DNA of 64,000 nt from assembly GCF_037038585.1 (NCBI RefSeq), contig NC_092520.1, positions 189,142,604-189,206,603 on the forward strand. Direction: 5' to 3'. The DNA comes from Patagioenas fasciata. Taxonomy: Eukaryota; Chordata; Aves; Columbiformes; Columbidae. Shown here piece after piece: positions 28,501 to 42,299 of the stretch (the stretch's first letter is position 1; each line of letters starts with the position of its first letter). The translations under genes were made by a program, and so were the position numbers. The notes beneath the pieces are model-generated. The model was not told the DNA's origin. It saw only the letters and a list, made by a program, of their open reading frames with translations, and made no database searches.

Positions 28501-28689
28501 GGAACTAATTTTTGAGGGGAGAAGGGAGATGAAGCATTTTGGCAGAGAAGTGGAAGTTAGAGAATGAAGGTTTGGCGCACGCCAAGTCCTGTGTCTGTCT
28601 GAACTATCACAGCAAGGCAGGAGCGAGCCCACTCTAAGGAAACTCAGAAACTACTAGTTTAGTGAAATGACCACAGAGTAAGACTGAGC
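25591..28689. other. Intergenic, no supported gene
   Basis: No convincing exon or RNA gene. There is an A-run at about 25,657-25,674. Frames such as 27,730-28,023 plus are rich in T-derived residues and look like chance. Confidence 0.5.
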
Positions 28690-28835
28690 TCTAATCTTGG
28701 CTTAAATATTGATTCAACGTATTGCTTTGGGCAAGGAATCGGTTAGATGGGATTAATTACGTCTACCTACCTATTTCAAAGGGCTGCTGCAAGGATTAAT
28801 TAGCCATTGTTTGTAGAAATCTTTGAAGACAAAAA
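28690..28835 (+). mobile_element. Probable MIR-type SINE fossil
   Basis: The segment follows the MIR core and 3' pattern: GCTTTGGGCAAG, then GGGATTAATTACGTCTACCT, then ACCTATTTCAAAGGGCTGCT, then GCAAGGATTAAT and GTAGAAATCTTTGAAGAC. In MIR this part reads as a 'few decimals after a blood test' style TGGGCAAG...AATGGGGATAATAATACCTACCT...GGATTAA arrangement. The match is by memory of the consensus and is diverged, as expected for an amniote-wide ancient SINE. Confidence 0.45.
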
Positions 28836-31389
28836 TGTAGAACTGTATAATTAAATGAAATCATTAGACATAAGGTTATGTGACTTTGATGTTTTCAAAA
28901 AATGCATAAATTAATACCATGACAGCTACTTCCATTTTATTCTTAGGCAGATTTGTAATCCTGGCTAAGGAATTAACGGTGCCTGTAGAACATTCCTACA
29001 CAGTGGTTACATGAATGAAATCCGTTTTATAAATAAGGCTATATTAATACTATAAAGATTAAAGCAATAAAACTTAGGTTTATATATCAAATTTCCTGTT
29101 GATATTCAAAGACTTACTGAATCTGAGATAGGCCACTGCTGTTTTCAAGTATTGTTTTATCTATAGAAACCAAATTTCTGGTTGCTTTCCAACACTTAGG
29201 AATTGTAGCCGATGTTCCTCACAGCAGCAGTGAAACTCCACTGGAAAGAAAGGAATTTTTGATGGATGTGTGATAAGAATTACAGCCCAGCACTGGAGCT
29301 ATGACTGCTGGGGTGATGTGCTGGCCAATGTGCACACATTTCACTGTCTTTTCCAGGACAGGCTCAGGCTAGAATGCACGGGTAGGGTGATGGATCTCAC
29401 CCATCTACTGCTGAAATGAACTGAAAGGTGGTGATATTCTGGTTGGCACACAGCCTCAGAAAGCAGGAACTGTCAAAGACATACCAAATCAAAACACACT
29501 ACAAAGTTTTATGCCATCAGCTCAGGCCAAATGGATTAATATCTACGACAGAATCATTTATTTGAAGTTCAGTGGTATTTTGGTTCTGCACACCTACCCA
29601 CACAAGTGTAACAAAGGTTCCTGTGTGGTTTTTCACCACAGTGTAACAATGAATAATTTTATACCTGTGGCAGGAACAGTTTCTGGGATAATGAAAAATT
29701 TGCCATCACAAATAACTCAGAAACCATCATGAAATGCTGCTGTGGAGAGTTTCTAGACTAGACTTGTTATCAAAGACTTTTTTTCTCTTTTTTAAATGGA
29801 ACTCTATTAAATGTTTCTGAAAGGACACAAGTGCTCCACCACCACACATTTTGCTTCTTTGTAGGTGTTGCTTAGCATTCACATAATGACAACAATACAT
29901 ATGAAGTTTTGTTTTGAATTGCTTGTATTCCAAACAGTTTTTGTGCACTCATTTATTGAACGTGGTTGGTAGGGGAGACTGAGAGGCATGTTAGATTTCT
30001 TCGTGGTCCATTCATCCCATCTAATTTTTCACAGCTCCTAAGATCCACACCACACCCTGGCAGCACCCATTTGTTAGTAGGAAATGGTGCCTGGGGTGCT
30101 CTTATTTCCCCTTAAAGTTCCTGAATAGAAACAGAAGTTAGTAAAACAGCTGAACAGAAAGAAAACATTGCTATGCTTGTATTTATCTATATTTAGATTG
30201 CATGCAGAAAGCTTCCTATACTCTGTCAAACCAGTGCCTTGATCATGGAGCTCAGAATGTGGTTCTCATGCAAGTCCTTCACAAACCTAAAGACCTCAGT
30301 CAGCGATCACAATGCACATCCATTAGCATCTGTTTGGATTAATTCCCACCTCTACAACCTATTTTGCTTTGCCCTCACTTCCCCCCAACTCCTATTCCCC
30401 GTCAAGAGACTTGTTGATTCTTAATTTATTCAGGAGACAATGTCAGGACTCACTCCCCCCAAATCTTCACTGCTTTCACCTCCTCAGACACCTGTTGAGG
30501 CCAGGTGCAGGCAGCCCTCTCCTTCCTGCAAGCAGCACCTGTTAATGAGGACCGCTCCCCCGTCTTCACTAAATGTTAAAAAAAATCATTAGCCCACACT
30601 AGGGCAAAATGTTCTCTCTCATTTGGCAAGAGACTGTTCAAATCTCACCATGAAGCTTTACCACATATTGAAACTTGCGTAACACACAAGCATATACATA
30701 TGCCTATATGCTTTGCTATATCTTACACAAATATATCCATGCGTTACCGGCTCTCACTTGAGACTGGACTTGGCAGTAATTAATCATGTCAAAGTGGTGA
30801 GGTTTGGTGTGACAGAACCCTGAAGCAATGTTTGAGGAGCACTATGACAGACTTTTTATTTTTAAGACATGTCAATAGGTAGCGTATATTTCACAAAACT
30901 CTTTATGAAGGGGGTTTTCCTCAGGAGCATGGGAAATAAACCCGTCAGTACTTCCTCTAATCCCAGACAGCTTAGTTACAACTCATGTGTCTGTCTGTCT
31001 AACCCTGTGCATTATAGTCACTCTCGGTCCAGAGATGTCCTGGGTAAACAACTACAGCAAGTGAACTGGATCCAGAAAGGAGGTCTATTTTATAGAAAAG
31101 TTATCGAAAATATGTAGAAAAGGGGCGGTAAGCATTCCAGACACAAATGGTCCGGTTTTCTGCTACTCTGTACCTGCATAGAGTGAGAATTCTCTCTCTA
31201 CTTGCACATCATGTGCAATCCCTGCATCTTGCTCTCTACACCATGACTACAAATACAGAGCACAGAAACATGTCGCTATGGAGGCTGAAAAGAAAGGAGG
31301 GGAAAATTGAAACAGTCTGATTTTATAGAATCAGAATGAGGCCTACACTGCATAGATGCAAATTGCTAAAAATACTGAAGGCTCTAGCT
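28836..31389. other. Intergenic, no supported gene
   Basis: AT-rich unique-looking sequence with short frames only. No recognised repeat or exon. Confidence 0.45.
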
Positions 31390-32100
31390 GCCTCCAGCAC
31401 CCGGACTTAGACACTCAGTCCTTCCAGTAGCTGACTCTGGGTCCTCAATGGCCTCATAGATAGAGACACCCCCCTGGCACACACACAGGGGCCTGATCTC
31501 TCTATCAGCCCCAGACCCTGTAGACTCTCTGCATATGTCTGGGACCCTCCTCCCTGCCAGCCAGCTTCTCCAGTTGTCTCACTCTCAGACACACATGCAA
31601 ACACCTGGGCCCCAGGTCACTTCAACTCCTCTGCAAGCCCAGGTTGATATTCAGGGGTGATCCCACACTGACTTACAAACGCCCATCCACTCCAGCTGCT
31701 AACACCACAAACAGGTGCCCCTGTGGTCCCACTCCTATCACTGGCCTCTCAGACCTCCACACACACAGAAGAGAACCCTGCACTCAGGAAAAGAGAAATG
31801 GAGTTTAATGAGAAGAGAGGACAGACTGTGCTGATCAAGTGCAGGGCACGGCCAGACAAGCCTACTGACCAGTCACCTGTTTACATGTGACTGCCCCCTT
31901 TTAGCCCCCTATCCCTCTGTTTCCACAAGATTTTTCCTCCCCAAACCACCTGTTTCTCTCCCTTTCCTTGCTTGCGGTTCCTCCCCTAAACATTCTATGA
32001 TAAGTTTTGCACAATCCCAAAATGCTCTTCCCCTGCAATCCATAAAGTACTCCCAGGCAGTAACTCCCCTCAGTCTGTGAGGTGCTACAGAGGCACTCTC
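31390..32100 (-). mobile_element. Possible inverted solo LTR or other C-rich insert
   Basis: A 700-bp block whose plus strand is strikingly C-rich and GC-richer than both flanks, with sharp composition edges. On the minus strand it contains an ATTAAA-type poly(A) signal inside CTCATTAAACTCCATTTC (about 31,811-31,796), which would suit an LTR R region read on that strand. I could not find clear TG...CA ends, a target-site duplication or any internal retroviral gene. It could equally be an old unclassified insert or a GC-rich regulatory island. Confidence 0.25.
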
Positions 32101-34149
32101 ATCTTGCAGACAACGGTTTCTCTCTGTATAACACAGTAGACCTTGATCCTGAGAAAACTCAGCACAAAATGGAAGCCTCTGTCCCGTACGGATTCCTCTG
32201 CCAGGATAGTGTCATCCTGACACCCAAGACGTTGTATCCATGTTCTCAGCTGCTCTAGAGCTCTCAGATCTTGCTTGCGTCTGACACACAGTGACAGTTT
32301 GCTTTGCATTCCTTGGTAACCATGTGGAGTGAAAAAAGGTAAAAACCTCCACAGGAAGAAAATATCCAACATGAAACAATACACTGGGGTTGTACCACCT
32401 GTGCCCTAAATCCAATGCACTAGCATTGTTCAAAATCCATTTATTAGAGCATTAGCTGGCATAACCTTGTTGCCACCTTCCTCCACCCTCTTTTTATTTC
32501 TATGTCAAACATTTGCTTCTGGAATCCTCGCACTGCATAGAGGCCCCTTGCTGGACAATGTCTAAACCCAGAGCAGCAATTGTACCCTTTTGAACTAAGG
32601 CTTTGTTCAGATGGAACACTACTGATTAATCACCAATTTAGCACACACAATGCTTTAAACTGAAAAATAGACCTGCCTCGGAAAACCTGGCATTATACTT
32701 GGCATTGTGTATTCTAGTATATACATGTGCCATGACATACATTTTCTAAAGCTGAGCATTTTCCTGGAAAGACTGTATCCCTGAGGTGCAAGGGATGCAT
32801 GTTTCAGGAGTTTTTCCTGCCTTTAGGCAACTTTCACCTAGATATGTATGTCCTGGACACAATGGCTGGTGTAAAAACAAATTCCCTCTGTGCAAGAGTG
32901 GTGCAGCAGCAAAAAAAAAAAAAAATTTAAAAAGCGCCTGCTTTCAATAAATGTCTAAACAAATTTGATAGCAGTGACTGGATGACTGGAGATAAGTTAG
33001 CAGCTCTGTTTCATCTGGAAACTGAAGATAATTATGTGTCCCTCACCAAACACATTTTCATAATACAATCGTGTCACACTTGTATTTCAAGATCTTCAGA
33101 AAGTGTTGAAATGAATTTAAAAAATGACTGCAAGGCAAACCCTCTGAAAGGAATTTTCTTAACCGAGGACAATGTATTGCTTTATCATACCAAACGCATT
33201 TTGCGTACCAACAAAATGATGAAGTTTTCTAAAAGATCTCCATTATTTACAACAGTTGCTATTCAGGTGACGTTCATTTCATCCAGGTAATCACAGTTCT
33301 TTCGCTGAAATTGGGGAACAATATTAAACAGCAGCTAAAAAAAGAAATAGATTAGACTATATATTTGTAAGAGCTATTCAATTTAATATCATACTTGCAT
33401 TTCTAACACTATGATAATGCTCCCCAGGTACAGAATTGAAATCAGATTCAAATCACCATGGGCTTGTACATGAACATAATGAACACTGGGTATATTCTTT
33501 GAAAAATAATCATCACACTCTCTTGCCAAAAAATAGCAACACTTTTAAAAAATATTTCCTCTATAACACAGCCCCTTTTCCATGTGCAGAACAGATCACC
33601 TCCTGTTTAAATACCACAATCGTGACTACAAAATATCAGAGTCAGCCAATACTAAAAACACTTATGTGCAGTATATGTTCATAATAAAGAACAAAAATAT
33701 GAAAGCACTTGCCAAAACAGATTGTGCTTCAGGGCAGCAGAAACTTGCACAATGATGGTCTTATCTTGATATTTTGCTTCGATTTGCGGCGGCCTGTTTT
33801 GCCTAGGAGATGCACCTGCTTCATTGCTTATCTGACATAAAAGACAGACCATTTTTTGAAAGATACAGAAACACCCTAATATGTCATGTCAGTGTCATCA
33901 GGAATGGCAATGAATATTATTTCCATTCTAATGATTTTCTTTCAGATGTATTTAATTCTCTAGTTCTTTACTGGAGTCTCTGGAAAGCAGGGGCAAGATG
34001 GGGAATGCTGGTACACGCTCTTTATCAAATTACATGCTGAGGTGGGAAGCAGAAGAACCTTCCTCAGGGATGAAAAGGGTGTTGTAAAATAAACTATGAG
34101 AAATTTCCTAGAATATAGTTCAGAAATCTGAATTTGTTTTCTACTGGTG
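32101..34149. other. Intergenic, no supported gene
   Basis: Mostly AT-rich, with a short A-run at about 32,912-32,924. The frame at 32,982-33,290 (plus) shows no recognisable domain and no splice pairing. Nothing else was recognised. Confidence 0.45.
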
Positions 34150-34230
34150 GTACACAGCAGCCTTGGGCAAATCACTTTTCTTTGCGTCCTGTCTGTAAAA
34201 TGGAGACATTAATACCTCCTTTGTTCTGTA
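34150..34230 (+). mobile_element. Short MIR-type SINE fossil
   Basis: It contains CCTTGGGCAAATCACTTTTC, then CTGTCTGTAAAATGGAGACA, then TTAATACCTCCTTTG. This matches the characteristic MIR/core-SINE wording (TTGGGCAA-TCACTT ... TCTGTAAAATGG-GA-A-TAATACC). It is short and has no intact ends. Confidence 0.5.
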
Positions 34231-36930
34231 CTTTCTCTTGGCTATTCCCTGTGTAAATTCCTTGTAGCCAAGACTTTCTGTCTCTGTTCACATGTTTATG
34301 TAGAGAGTTTAGTATAATCAGGCTGTAATATTGACTGATGCCTTCTGGTGTAATTGTAAAAGCAATATTTAAAAATTAGCTAACTTTTATTTGGAGTTCT
34401 ACCACTGACTTCAAAAGAAACTCTGCTATTTCATTGAACATCTGTGTGATTCAACTTACAGATTTAGCAGACAATTAGAATAATATTTAGTAATCATTCT
34501 GAGGTATGGTAATGCTTAACTAAGACGTACAGAATACTTTTAGTCCTTAGAGTAAGTGAAGCATGCAAGCCTCCAGAACATTAGTAGTAGCAGCATATCC
34601 AGCATAAATTGAATAAAATCTATATATTAAAAAATAGCATTATATTTGGATTTTTGATGCCTCCAGGATGGTTTCAATATTCAGTGAAATACATACTTTT
34701 GCCAATGACTGTAAATGGGCTACTTACGAATGACATTTCATTCATTCCTCTTGCTATTCAATTAGATGTGGCTGATCTGTTAAGCGGTTTTCAGTAAGAT
34801 CGTAAGGGACCAGAAGGAATGGCTTTCAACAGCATTAATCAATAATGCAATAGCGCAGTGGTTGATAATGAAAATGCAGTAGTTACTGATGGTTAGCAGT
34901 GTGCCCTCTTGTGACGCGGCTCTTCTCTCATGTGAGATGTGGTGGAGTGACAGTAACCCTTCTACACCGCAGCCAGGTAAGCAGGGACTCCAACAGAAGG
35001 ACATTTCCCAAGGCCTTTTATCATTTCCCTTCCAACTACTAGAGCACTATAGAGCTGCAAAACTAACTTTCACTTTCAGGCATTACATGTACCCATCCAA
35101 ATAGCCAGGAAATTTCAGGGCACAACTTTATCCGTGCCATTCATCACTCCAGGGTGTCAGTTAGGCTGGGGACACTTGATCATGTTAATTGAAGACGAAA
35201 TTTTGTCCAAGATTAACGGGAAAAAAAAAACTGTGAGCAAAATGCAACTCCCTGCTATGAAGCAGATCTGCCTCAAAATAAAGCTTTACCCATGGGGATA
35301 TCTCTTCTAACAAGAAATACATCTTGTAATGACCCAGAGCCCCGAGTTTTTTTGTTTACAAAGGTGTTCTCCAATTTAGACCAACAGTGCAAATACTAAG
35401 TCAACATAAAGACTTCCTTCTGCTGCCAGTCATTTTTACCCCTATTAACCACTGTAACTGTGATCCCTCCTTTCCCTCCAGATATCCTTGTGCTGGCTGC
35501 AGCCCAGATTCCAGGATGCAGCATGTACCGTTTTCTTCTTCATGCCAAAGGCCTCAACACTGAGCCCAGCACTGGTGCCAGCTGCCTGTCTGAGTGAATC
35601 ATGAGCTACCACGGCTGGGACACGCAAGCTCACAGAACCTCTTTCTTCTGCCCACAAGCTGACCAGTCTCACTATCTGAACACTAACAGCTAAAAGGAAT
35701 CTCCAGTGCCAGCAGAAACACTAACCAGAGTATTGAGTGAAAGAGCCGGCACATATTCTGGTGGTGAACAAGGATGCCAAGTGCGATTAACAAGGGGATC
35801 CTGTGGGTTGTAAGAGAAAATATCCAGTTGGAGCAGTAGCTTGCAAAATCCTAGACTAGAAATAATGACAAAACAGACAGCACTCTTCAAGACTGTGAAG
35901 AAAGCACAGCATCTGCCATCCTCATGTGCCACGTCTCTTCATTGAGTTGGTGCAATTCTTTTTGCTTATGCTTCAAGTTTTGCCACTCACTGCACAGCAC
36001 AGCCAACTGATGTAAAAAATGGCATCCTCTCTGCCCTTTGGTCTTATGCCTTTCACTAGACAAAACACAGTTCAGTGCCTGTTAAAGGAAAGGCAGGTTC
36101 TCCTATTTATCTTCCTCTCCAATTGACCATTTTTCATTGATATGTTTCTAACAAGAATAATTTTGGCACCTCTTCTGGGCAGGACTAAATCCACAGTATA
36201 TTCCTTCTCCACTTCCATAATTGGTTTAAAGGTCCTGGTGCCAAACAACTGCTCTGTGGTACAACAAATAACCTACTTCACGAAATAATGATGCCATATA
36301 AGTTACAAAGCAGAATTACATTGATTTTTTTTAGTGCAATCTAGATTATATCTGGCAGCAGGCAGTGTGTAAGTCACCTCTGAACAGAACCCTTTGACCA
36401 TGTGCTTTCCCTTTTACACAGTGATCGTGTGCTGCAGAACAAATGAAACAAGAAGTGGAATGGGGTCAAACAGGCATCCCTGCAGAGAGTATTAAGATAA
36501 AGGACCTTATATTTAAAACTGGAAGATCTAGTAATCTTAACATAAGCTAAAGATTAGGATCAGTGCTTTTACAGGAAGATGAATTATACTTGGAGAAGTA
36601 GGGAATCTATCAGAACAAAAAGCCTGCTTCATGAGAGCAATTTACCAAATGCAATTCCAACTATGACTGTAAAAAATGACAAACCTGACATGCTACTAAA
36701 TGTCAAGTTACTTGAAGCTTATTATTCATTTTATGTACAACTGCATTGTCTTAATACTCTGCTTAGAGCTGCTGAAAACAAGAATCCATTTGCTTTGTAA
36801 TTCCGTAGTTGTAGGTACATGATACATTAGCACTGGCATTTTTCCTACGGATTGTTCATAACATCCCCTAAAATTATGATTTAAAAGGATAATGGTACTG
36901 AACTTCTACAGATGTTTTCAGTTCCTTCTG
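34231..36930. other. Intergenic, no supported gene
   Basis: Unique-looking AT-rich DNA with no recognisable exon, RNA gene or repeat family. Confidence 0.45.
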
Positions 36931-36931
36931 T

Positions 36932-36990
36932 TAAAAACAAAACAAAACAAAACAAAACAAAACAAAACAAAACAAAACAAAACAAAACAA
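36932..36990. repeat. (AAAAC)n microsatellite
   Basis: About 11-12 tandem AAAAC units, perfect over most of the length. An A-rich tract with a (CAA)n run follows to about 37,060. The repeats generate overlapping artificial frames on both strands. Confidence 0.95.
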
Positions 36991-37060
36991 GAAGCAAAAA
37001 ACCACAACCCCAAAACAACAAAAAAATCCCACAACAACAACAACAACAAAACCCAAAACC

Positions 37061-38777
37061 ACTAGGAAAATGGAAAAAAGGGCTTTTTGCGTGCAAACAG
37101 AAACAAGCTAAGTTATTTTTATGCTAATACATTAGGTAGGGATGTAGCCATTAAGATAGCTATAATATTTTGCGTATTTTAGCAAAAATGGCTGCAAAAA
37201 ATACATTCTCTCTTATATATAGGTGTTCTTTGAGTAAAATTAGTTTATTAGTAATGTTTCCCATGACAGCAGCAGTTGCTAACATAACAAACAAAATTTA
37301 GATCAGGTGTTTGTTAACACTGAGTTTCTAAAGATAAATAAAAAGCACTTTGGGACTACTCCCGCTACAGTTTTGTTTCTAATGCATTGTAATATATATT
37401 CAGAGTCTACCAGCAATTTTCAGACTGTTAAGCTTTTATAATATTTTCCAGCTGTTTCATTGTAAATCCGTGTCATTTGAGAGAATAACATACATGAAAC
37501 ACATCTCAACTTAGACTGCAACTAGTCATGAGGTGAGCAAGATCTTTCTACTTTTCTCCAGGTACCAGACAAAATCTGTGTCCTTGCACTGCTGATCCCT
37601 AGAGTCTCTATGTTCTCAGAGGAACAAAGCAGAGGTGAAGGGATATTTCTGGTTTTTCTGAACACAGAACCAGGAATCAATCATGTTTAGCCAGCTTGGG
37701 TATGTATAAACTAGAGACAAGCTAAAGGACTAGGTTCTTTTTATGGAGCAATATTCTGGGAATGCAGGTGAAAATCAGAGAGATTTAAATCTTTGAGTCA
37801 CAGAAAGTATGAGAAAGGATGTTAGAAGGATTAAATAAATGACACGTGTGGGATTTGGGGGTGCTTAGTTCTCTTCTGGAGTATGTACTGTCTTGATTGT
37901 TCTTCTTCAGTACGTACCACTCCATTATTCCCTACCTCAGGTGCCATTTTTTCTTGAGCAGCAACGAGGGGATGAAATTCTTGCTGAACAGGCTGACAGA
38001 TGTTACTATTTTGGGGGGTTTTGTTACAAGAAATTTCTTAAAGCTCCTGTTCCAAAGGTCAGGTGATCGTATTAGACTTTCAGCTTTCCAGGAAGCCTGA
38101 GGAGTAGGTTTTATACCTTTCTCCATCTGATCTGACAGTGACAAGGCTTGATGTGCCATTACACAGCAGCAACTGAAGAGAAGAAAAGGCCAAAAGGGTA
38201 TGTAGCTGCAGGTTTTTGATCCAAAAACCAATGTTATATTGGCAACTGTGGTCACCAGGAATAAAATTTTCCTGGTCTAAGACAAATATGATCCTGTGAA
38301 ATGGCTGTGACTGAGCTAGTCACCATAGGCTCACTTTAAAGGTAATGGAGAAAGACATCTTTAGAGAAAAACACATCCTACGGTACAGAAATAATTATTT
38401 TTCTTTGTAAAGACACCAGGGTGATATGCTCAGACTTAGATACTGAATATCTGTATCTAAAGTTAGGACTCAAGTGATCTTGACCAGCTACAGAGAACGG
38501 ATGCTCAAGTCTGCTTATTCCTGTCATCTAAAGTATCACTGGATTTCTGTACTGAAAGAGACCCTGTAACAGCAACCAGAGACTAAGGTTTCCCTCTACT
38601 GGACACGTTGTTTCACCACAGTTTCACACTCTTATTTGGTACTCCCTATTGCCTAATGAACCAATGTTTTCTCTGTATATGGCACAGCTTCAACAAAAAA
38701 GCAAATTATGGCCCCAGGTTACACCTTAAGTCTACCAAACCTTGCTACTGAGTGGGAGAGGTAACAGCAGGTAACAG
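37061..38777. other. Intergenic, no supported gene
   Basis: No recognisable gene. It ends at the large polypyrimidine tract. Confidence 0.45.
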
Positions 38778-38795
38778 TCTTTCTTTCTTTTCTTT

Positions 38796-38847
<52 letters not shown>

Positions 38848-39338
38848 TCCTTCTTTCCTTCTTTCCTTCTTTCCTTCTTTCCTTCTTTCCTTCTTTCCTT
38901 CTTTCCTTCTTTCCTTCTTTCCTTCTTTCCTTCTTTCTTTCCTTCTTTCTTTCCTTCCTTCTTTCCTTCCTTCTTTCCTTCCTTCTTTCCTTCCTTCTTT
39001 CCTTCCTTCTTTCCTTCCTTCTTTCCTTCCTTCTTTCCTTCTTTCCTTCTTTCCTTCTCCTTCCTTCCTTCCTTCCTTCCTTCCTTCCTTCCTTCCTTTT
39101 CTTTCTTTCTCTCTTCCTCTCTCTCTTCCTCTTTCTTTCTTTCTTTCTCTTTCTTTCTTTCTTTTCTTCTTCTCTTTCTCTCTCTCTTTCTCTTTCTTTC
39201 TCTTTCTTCTTTCTTTCTCTTTCTTTCTTTCTTTCTCTTTCTTTTCTTCTTCTCTTTCTCTCTCTCTTTCTTCTTTCTTCCTTTCTTTCTTTTTCTTTTT
39301 CTTTTTCTTTTTCTTTTTCTTTCTTTCTCTTTCTTTCC

Positions 39339-39387
<49 letters not shown>

Positions 39388-39521
39388 TCTCTTCCTCTCT
39401 TCCTCTCTTCCTCTCTTCCTCTCTTCCTCTCTTCCTCTCTTCCTTTCTCTCTCTTTCTTTCTCTCTCTCTTTTTCTTTCTTTCTTTCTTCCTTTCTTTCT
39501 TCTCTTTGTTTATTTATTTAT
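38778..39521. repeat. 740-bp polypyrimidine (CTTT/CCTT)n tract
   Basis: The plus strand is almost purely C and T for about 740 bases. It changes from (CTTT)n to (CTTTCCTT)n to (CCTT)n to mixed CTTT/CTCTCT and (CTCTTCCT)n sections. The layered order of unit types suggests successive slippage expansions. A continuous Ser/Phe/Leu-rich open frame across it is an artefact of the repeat. Long homopurine-homopyrimidine mirror repeats can form triplex (H-DNA) structures and are hard to sequence and assemble. Confidence 0.97.
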
Positions 39522-42299
39522 CCCCAAAAGATGGGGGGAATAGATGAGTTTTCCACTTCCTGTGTGGACGTCTGTTTTGTAAGAGGAGAATAACAGTAGC
39601 GGTGGCTTCGAACAGAAGGCTGAACCTCAGTTAGGACTGTGAGAAGAAGCTGCCTGCCTTCAGGAAAAGGCAGAGAGAGCCTATGTAGATGAAGCCAGGA
39701 ATTCTCTTTTGAAAGTTCCTTTACATCAAGAGTGCTGACTGCTGTTAAGCACCTAGTTTGGCATAACCTGGCTATCTAACATCAGGAGCCCTGACCTAAG
39801 CCTTACTCTTATGGTCTTAGTCCTACTTTATACAATAAGAAAAATAGTTCTCTGATTTTCAGGGACACTGCCAATATAAACAGATAGATCAGAGATTCTC
39901 ACAGGATCAGACACTGAGATAATGTTGCTGTGCAAGTATTTTAAGATTTTATCCTACATCCTTGTATCCTAATGATCTCATACTCCTGGCCTTTGAAAAT
40001 GTCTATCTTTATAGGGAGAAGAGAGACTATGAAAAGGAAAATGTCAAACCACACACCAAAGAAAAAAGTCTTTAGCCTCTTACACAGAATATATAATAAT
40101 TACTTCCAATTCTGGTATAAGGTTTAATGGCAGCTGTTAAGCTTTTTATAATAGGAGCTTAAGAGAATGGGCATTATGTAATGCTCAATTCCAAAGGTAT
40201 TTTATGTCCTCTGACATCTCTTGTCATGTTTTTGATAAAGGCTGAGCCGTTAGACAAATTCCTTAGAGACTACTTTAGTGTAGCTACCTTCAGAGGTGCC
40301 AGGAAACGTCGATCCATCTTTTCTGGCTAATTTGCCTTAAAAACCTTTTATTTTGCTTTCTCTGTAGTTGTGATGGCTATAACATGATAGAAAACAGTTG
40401 GCACACTCTAAGGGGGATGAGACAGAAGCATCGTGCTGTACAGAAATGGTATTTCTCTCTGGAATTAAGCCATGGGCTGGACACGTTGTTGTTTGCACCT
40501 TTTGCCAATTTGTCCCTGGAGTCTTTACTGAAATAAAAGTAAGACTAATACTGACTAATACTAAACTCTAAGTAGCATCTATATAGTAAAATTCTGTAAA
40601 AAAGACGATAAAATATTTTTACACTTGAAAGGCAGACATGGGGAAGTCATGGGGAAGTCAGGGAATGCAGAACTAAGACATTTTAAGCAACACAAGTCTG
40701 GCCTCATTAGTGTCTGCATCTTCTGCTACATGATCTGAGACTTCTTTTTACAGGATTCCATAGGTTAAAGAGAACAAAGGCTGATGCCTCACCCATGCCC
40801 AGTTATTCAGCATTTCTTCTACAAAACTGGGTGTACACTAGACAACTTTGAATTTTCAGTTTGTCTTAAACACCTGATTGTACCTTCCAGCTATTAGTAA
40901 TGCATTCTCATCATTTCAATATATGAAGATTTGTGAAATTTACAAGTGAAAGCCCTGGAAATCAAGACAATAATAACAAAAAATCTGAAAGTTAATTTCC
41001 TTTTTTTTTTTTTACCAAGTCTTATTTGTGAGAGCTTTCTCCTATTAACATCTATTTAGTGCTTCACTAAATCTGATCTCCTGATTATACACTGATCTAA
41101 TGTTATTTTAGACCATTTTATGAAGCCCATCACAATCACTACCTTCACTGACAGACTGGAAAACTTTCCAGAGGTTAAATTTTCTGAGTGTCATCCAAAA
41201 AATTACAGAAAGGAGAATTCCATATTCTAAGTCCCAAGCTAATTTTCTGTCTACTGATGGTCATGAATTTACTACATGTATATACATATATATATATACA
41301 CACACATATCTATATATCTATATATCTATGTATCTATATATATATATATATCTAATCCACAATTTATGTACCATTTCACTCCACAATATGCTGGACTGGA
41401 AATGGCCCACTGTTTTTATATGTTGAAGGAATTCTTCCCATATAGTGTTACATCAGAAAAGGTTGGTGTCTGGTGCAATAAATAGCCAATAGCATCAAAA
41501 ACAGCAGGTGGAAGAAAATTCATTTTAATCTGACTCCATTAAGACAACTCAAGCAATGGTGGTGACACAGCAGCATTGAGCTCATGCTTTGAGAAGCTTG
41601 GTAGACAGTTACATAAGGTTATACCTGTGTAAGACTTTACGTATCATCAGCACACTGTTATATATTAAATACCATTAGAGAGATGCATACTTGACTGAAT
41701 ACATTGTGATGCAGAGGATTTGTTTGTACAACATATTGCAGTATGTTTCTGAAAGCCTCTTGCATACTAACAGTGATTATATTATCTCCCATGGGTAAAG
41801 CAACAGGATGAGTTTTGCAGCTTAATTTAGTTCTGCTACTGAACGTTTAACAATTTCCTGAGGTATCTCTTCTTGTGTGAAGTCCGCCTGGTTCCCTGCA
41901 TTCCTGAAAATTGTCTTCCAGTGCCACCACGGAATCCAGCAGATTTTGTACACCTCCCCATCTCACAGACTCTGGGCAAACACTGTGTGCATCATGTACA
42001 CTGTGAAGTATGGAAGGCAGCAATAACCAGGGATGCATCGGAAGAAATACCAGGCCACCAGGATGGTGAGAGAAGAAAGCCAGTGACTGCTGGAATTATA
42101 CACAAGTGAAAGAGGACGATTTCGTTGCAACATCCGTATTTGCCATTCTCACATTTACAGGTTATGGTGAGATCCCTGTAAGCATAAAATCCAAACTTCT
42201 GCACAAGAATCTGCACTTACTTGACACAGCCCATCTTTTTAAAAAGAAGTATAGTTTTGCCTGGATTGCAGAGCCTGACTGCTATATCTCTAATGCAGC
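39522..42299. other. Intergenic upstream of LSM8 island
   Basis: No supported exon. It includes a TA/TATC-rich microsatellite (41,274-41,352). The segment from about 41,850 onward gradually becomes GC-richer toward the CpG island. Confidence 0.45.
41274..41352. repeat. TA/TATC microsatellite
   Basis: Alternating TA with ACACAC and TATC units over about 80 bases. It is likely to vary in length. Confidence 0.92.

Noticed and set aside
38752..39543. 263-codon Ser/Phe/Leu-rich open frame
   Set aside because: It is the translation of the polypyrimidine repeat, which lacks stop codons by composition; not a gene.
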